64,000 bases of DNA from Enterocloster asparagiformis (lineage in GTDB: Bacteria; Bacillota; Clostridia; Lachnospirales; Lachnospiraceae), in NCBI GenBank assembly GCA_018380885.1, contig JAGZSY010000022.1, positions 1-64,000 of the forward strand, in the 5' to 3' direction. Shown piece by piece: positions 62,804 through 64,000 of the stretch. The first letter of the stretch is position 1. Each line of letters starts with the position of its first letter. The notes under the pieces are model-generated. The model was not told the DNA's origin. It saw nothing but the letters and a program-made list of their open reading frames with translations, and ran no database searches. Position numbers and translations under genes: made by a program.

Positions 62804-62999
62804 ACTTAACCCCCTTTTCCGTTTTCTTTTAATTATACCTGAAAATTATGACCAAATCATGTTTTTTTCAGATTGTTTGCGCTTCCAGCCAATTTTCCCC
62901 GATCCTTCGGCCCTTTGCCCCGTCTTCGCCCGTATATTCCAGCGCTTTACCGCCCGCGCCCGGCGGCCTGCACCGTTTCGCCGGACTCCCGGCCCGGTC

Positions 63000-63671
63000 T
63001 CACAGCAGACATTTCAAACGCTCTATCTCCACATCGCGCATCTCTTTTTTCTCAATGCTGAAAAATCCCTCTTTCTCCATCAGCTTCAGCTCCTGGTTCA
63101 GAGAGGCGCGGCTCACGTGCAGCATGTTGGCCAGGACCGTCTGGGAGCAGGGCATGCGGACCGCCTCGTTGGGCGTCAGGTTGTTCATGCCCACGATCCA
63201 GTAGGCGATGCGCTCCCTGATCGTCTGGTAATTAAGGCAGTTGAGGTACATCTGGTTTTTCAGCCCCCGCTGGGAGATGTACAGCAGCAGCGCGTACATC
63301 AGCTGCTGGTCCTTGGAGAGCATCTCCTCCAGCACGCAGACCGGCACCCACACCACCGTGGATTTCTTCTCCGCGTACAGCGAGTAGGTGTAGTAGCGCT
63401 CCCCGGAAAAGTAGAGAAATTCCGGGAAAATGTCCTTGGACTCAAAATAGGCGTGGCACAGCTCCGTCCCGTCCAGGGTGTTGTCCACCGCTTTTAAGAT
63501 TCCGTCCAGCACAATGCCGAAATGGGTGATTTTCGTCCCCTGGGGATGGAGGCACTGGGACCCCTGGTACGTCCTTTTCGTAAAATAAGACTGGTACTGT
63601 ACCTCCCTTCTGCACAGATCCGCGAATGGAATCCTGCAGGAATTTCCAGTAATTGTAAAATATTCGTGCAT
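63000..63671 (-). CDS. Crp/Fnr-family transcriptional regulator
   Basis: About 223 aa. An N-terminal cyclic-nucleotide-binding-like beta roll (from HPQGTKITHFGIVLDGILKAV) precedes a long dimer helix and a C-terminal winged helix with MPCSQTVLANMLHVSRASLNQELKLMEKEGF. No Fnr-type N-terminal cysteine cluster is seen, so ligand is unclear. ATG 63671 follows GGGAGG; the frame extends upstream over a terminator and cannot be coding there. It follows a thioredoxin gene on the same strand. Confidence 0.9.
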   Translation of the reverse strand: MHEYFTITGNSCRIPFADLCRREVQYQSYFTKRTYQGSQCLHPQGTKITHFGIVLDGILKAVDNTLDGTELCHAYFESKDIFPEFLYFSGERYYTYSLYAEKKSTVVWVPVCVLEEMLSKDQQLMYALLLYISQRGLKNQMYLNCLNYQTIRERIAYWIVGMNNLTPNEAVRMPCSQTVLANMLHVSRASLNQELKLMEKEGFFSIEKKEMRDVEIERLKCLL

Positions 63672-63696
63672 GCAAAAACCTCCCTGAACGTGCCAC

Positions 63697-63726
63697 AAAG
63701 AGGGGCTGTCAAAAACAGCTCCTCTT
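63697..63726 (-). terminator. Stem-loop after the thioredoxin gene
   Basis: GAGGAGCTGT pairs with ACAGCCCCTC around a T-rich loop; a short T run follows on the minus strand. Confidence 0.55.
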
Positions 63727-63756
63727 CGCCTATTTTCTCTCTTCTGATCTCGATCC

Positions 63757-64000
63757 CTATGCCAGCGGCTTATCCAGAATATCGCACAGATCGTCGTAAT
63801 CCTTTTCTCCGTTGAACCGCTGAACCTCCTGGCCGTTCTTGAAGATCGCAACCACCGGGATCCCTCCGATATGGCAGGTGTCCACCAGATCCTGGTTGGC
63901 GTCCACGTCCACGTAGCGGATCTCGTATTGGCCCTCGTACTCTTCCTTCAGCGCTTCCTCCAGAACCGGGTGCAGCGCCTTGCAGTGGGTGCAGCGCTCC
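63757..64000 (-). CDS. Thioredoxin-like protein, C-terminal part (cut by window edge)
   Basis: 81 codons are visible, ending in TAG at 63757, open to the window edge. The active-site pair is CTHC (instead of the common CGPC), the cis-proline loop is GGIPV, and VAIFKNGQEVQRFNG follows as in thioredoxins. It reduces protein disulfides in the cytoplasm, or may serve a dedicated partner given the altered active site. The N-terminus lies outside the window. Confidence 0.9.
   Translation of the reverse strand, partial: ERCTHCKALHPVLEEALKEEYEGQYEIRYVDVDANQDLVDTCHIGGIPVVAIFKNGQEVQRFNGEKDYDDLCDILDKPLA

Noticed and set aside
1..64000. CRISPR array, rRNA, tRNA, prophage or plasmid origin
   Set aside because: I saw no regularly spaced repeats, cloverleaf or rRNA-like sequence, and no phage or replication genes; a covariance-model search would be decisive.

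Overview
The window looks like a chromosomal segment of a spore-forming, low-outer-membrane Clostridia, most likely Lachnospiraceae, with fairly high GC for that group. The reasons are a sporulation sigma-E locus (spoIIGA-sigE), a Gram-positive-type dcw cluster with mraZ, FtsL and two class B PBPs, lipoproteins with lipoboxes, cell-wall-binding repeat proteins, a sodium-pump decarboxylase subunit and an AGCS transporter. No rRNA, tRNA or CRISPR array was recognised. Species cannot be named from the sequence alone.

Left end (1-18.2 kb). After the 3' end of an IS1182-like transposase, one long minus-strand block reads, in transcription order: lgt; then mraZ-rsmH-ftsL-pbp-pbp-mraY-murD-ftsW-murA-ftsQ-ftsZ; then spoIIGA-sigE. 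A consensus promoter and a four-repeat MraZ operator lie upstream of mraZ, and ftsZ has its own promoter. murG, murB, murC, murE, murF and ftsA are not in this cluster, and sigG does not follow sigE.

18.4-34.1 kb. An AT-richer four-gene cassette (response regulator, histidine kinase, ABC ATPase, FtsX-type permease) of the antimicrobial-peptide-sensing or detoxification type lies between lgt and ychF. It is followed by an AGCS symporter, a C26 glutamine amidotransferase, an oadB-type Na+ pump subunit with a 42-codon membrane protein gene, a CNNM/CBS protein, a PfkB kinase, a lipoprotein and an ABC exporter.

34.2-49.1 kb. This is metabolic and accessory: an Asp/Glu racemase and YbjQ pair, a two-subunit beta-galactosidase (lacL-lacM) preceded by decayed remains of a sugar ABC permease and an AraC regulator, and a TerC-like protein fused to an extra membrane region. 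Next comes a compact MarR / AhpD-like / lipoyl-domain dihydrolipoyl dehydrogenase / lipoate ligase cluster, which I read as a self-contained lipoyl-dependent peroxide defence system. Last is a sucrose operon (scrR, scrA, scrB) with two operators flanking the promoter.

49.3-64 kb. This holds a DUF3829-like lipoprotein, a membrane metallophosphoesterase, a ferredoxin-type aldo-keto reductase with a cupin, two cell-wall-repeat secreted proteins, a TetR-controlled RND efflux operon, a second TetR, a DUF362 protein, a flavodoxin-type reductase, a Crp/Fnr regulator and the 3' end of a thioredoxin gene. Several intergenic regions carry unexplained repeats or very strong palindromes, listed under findings.
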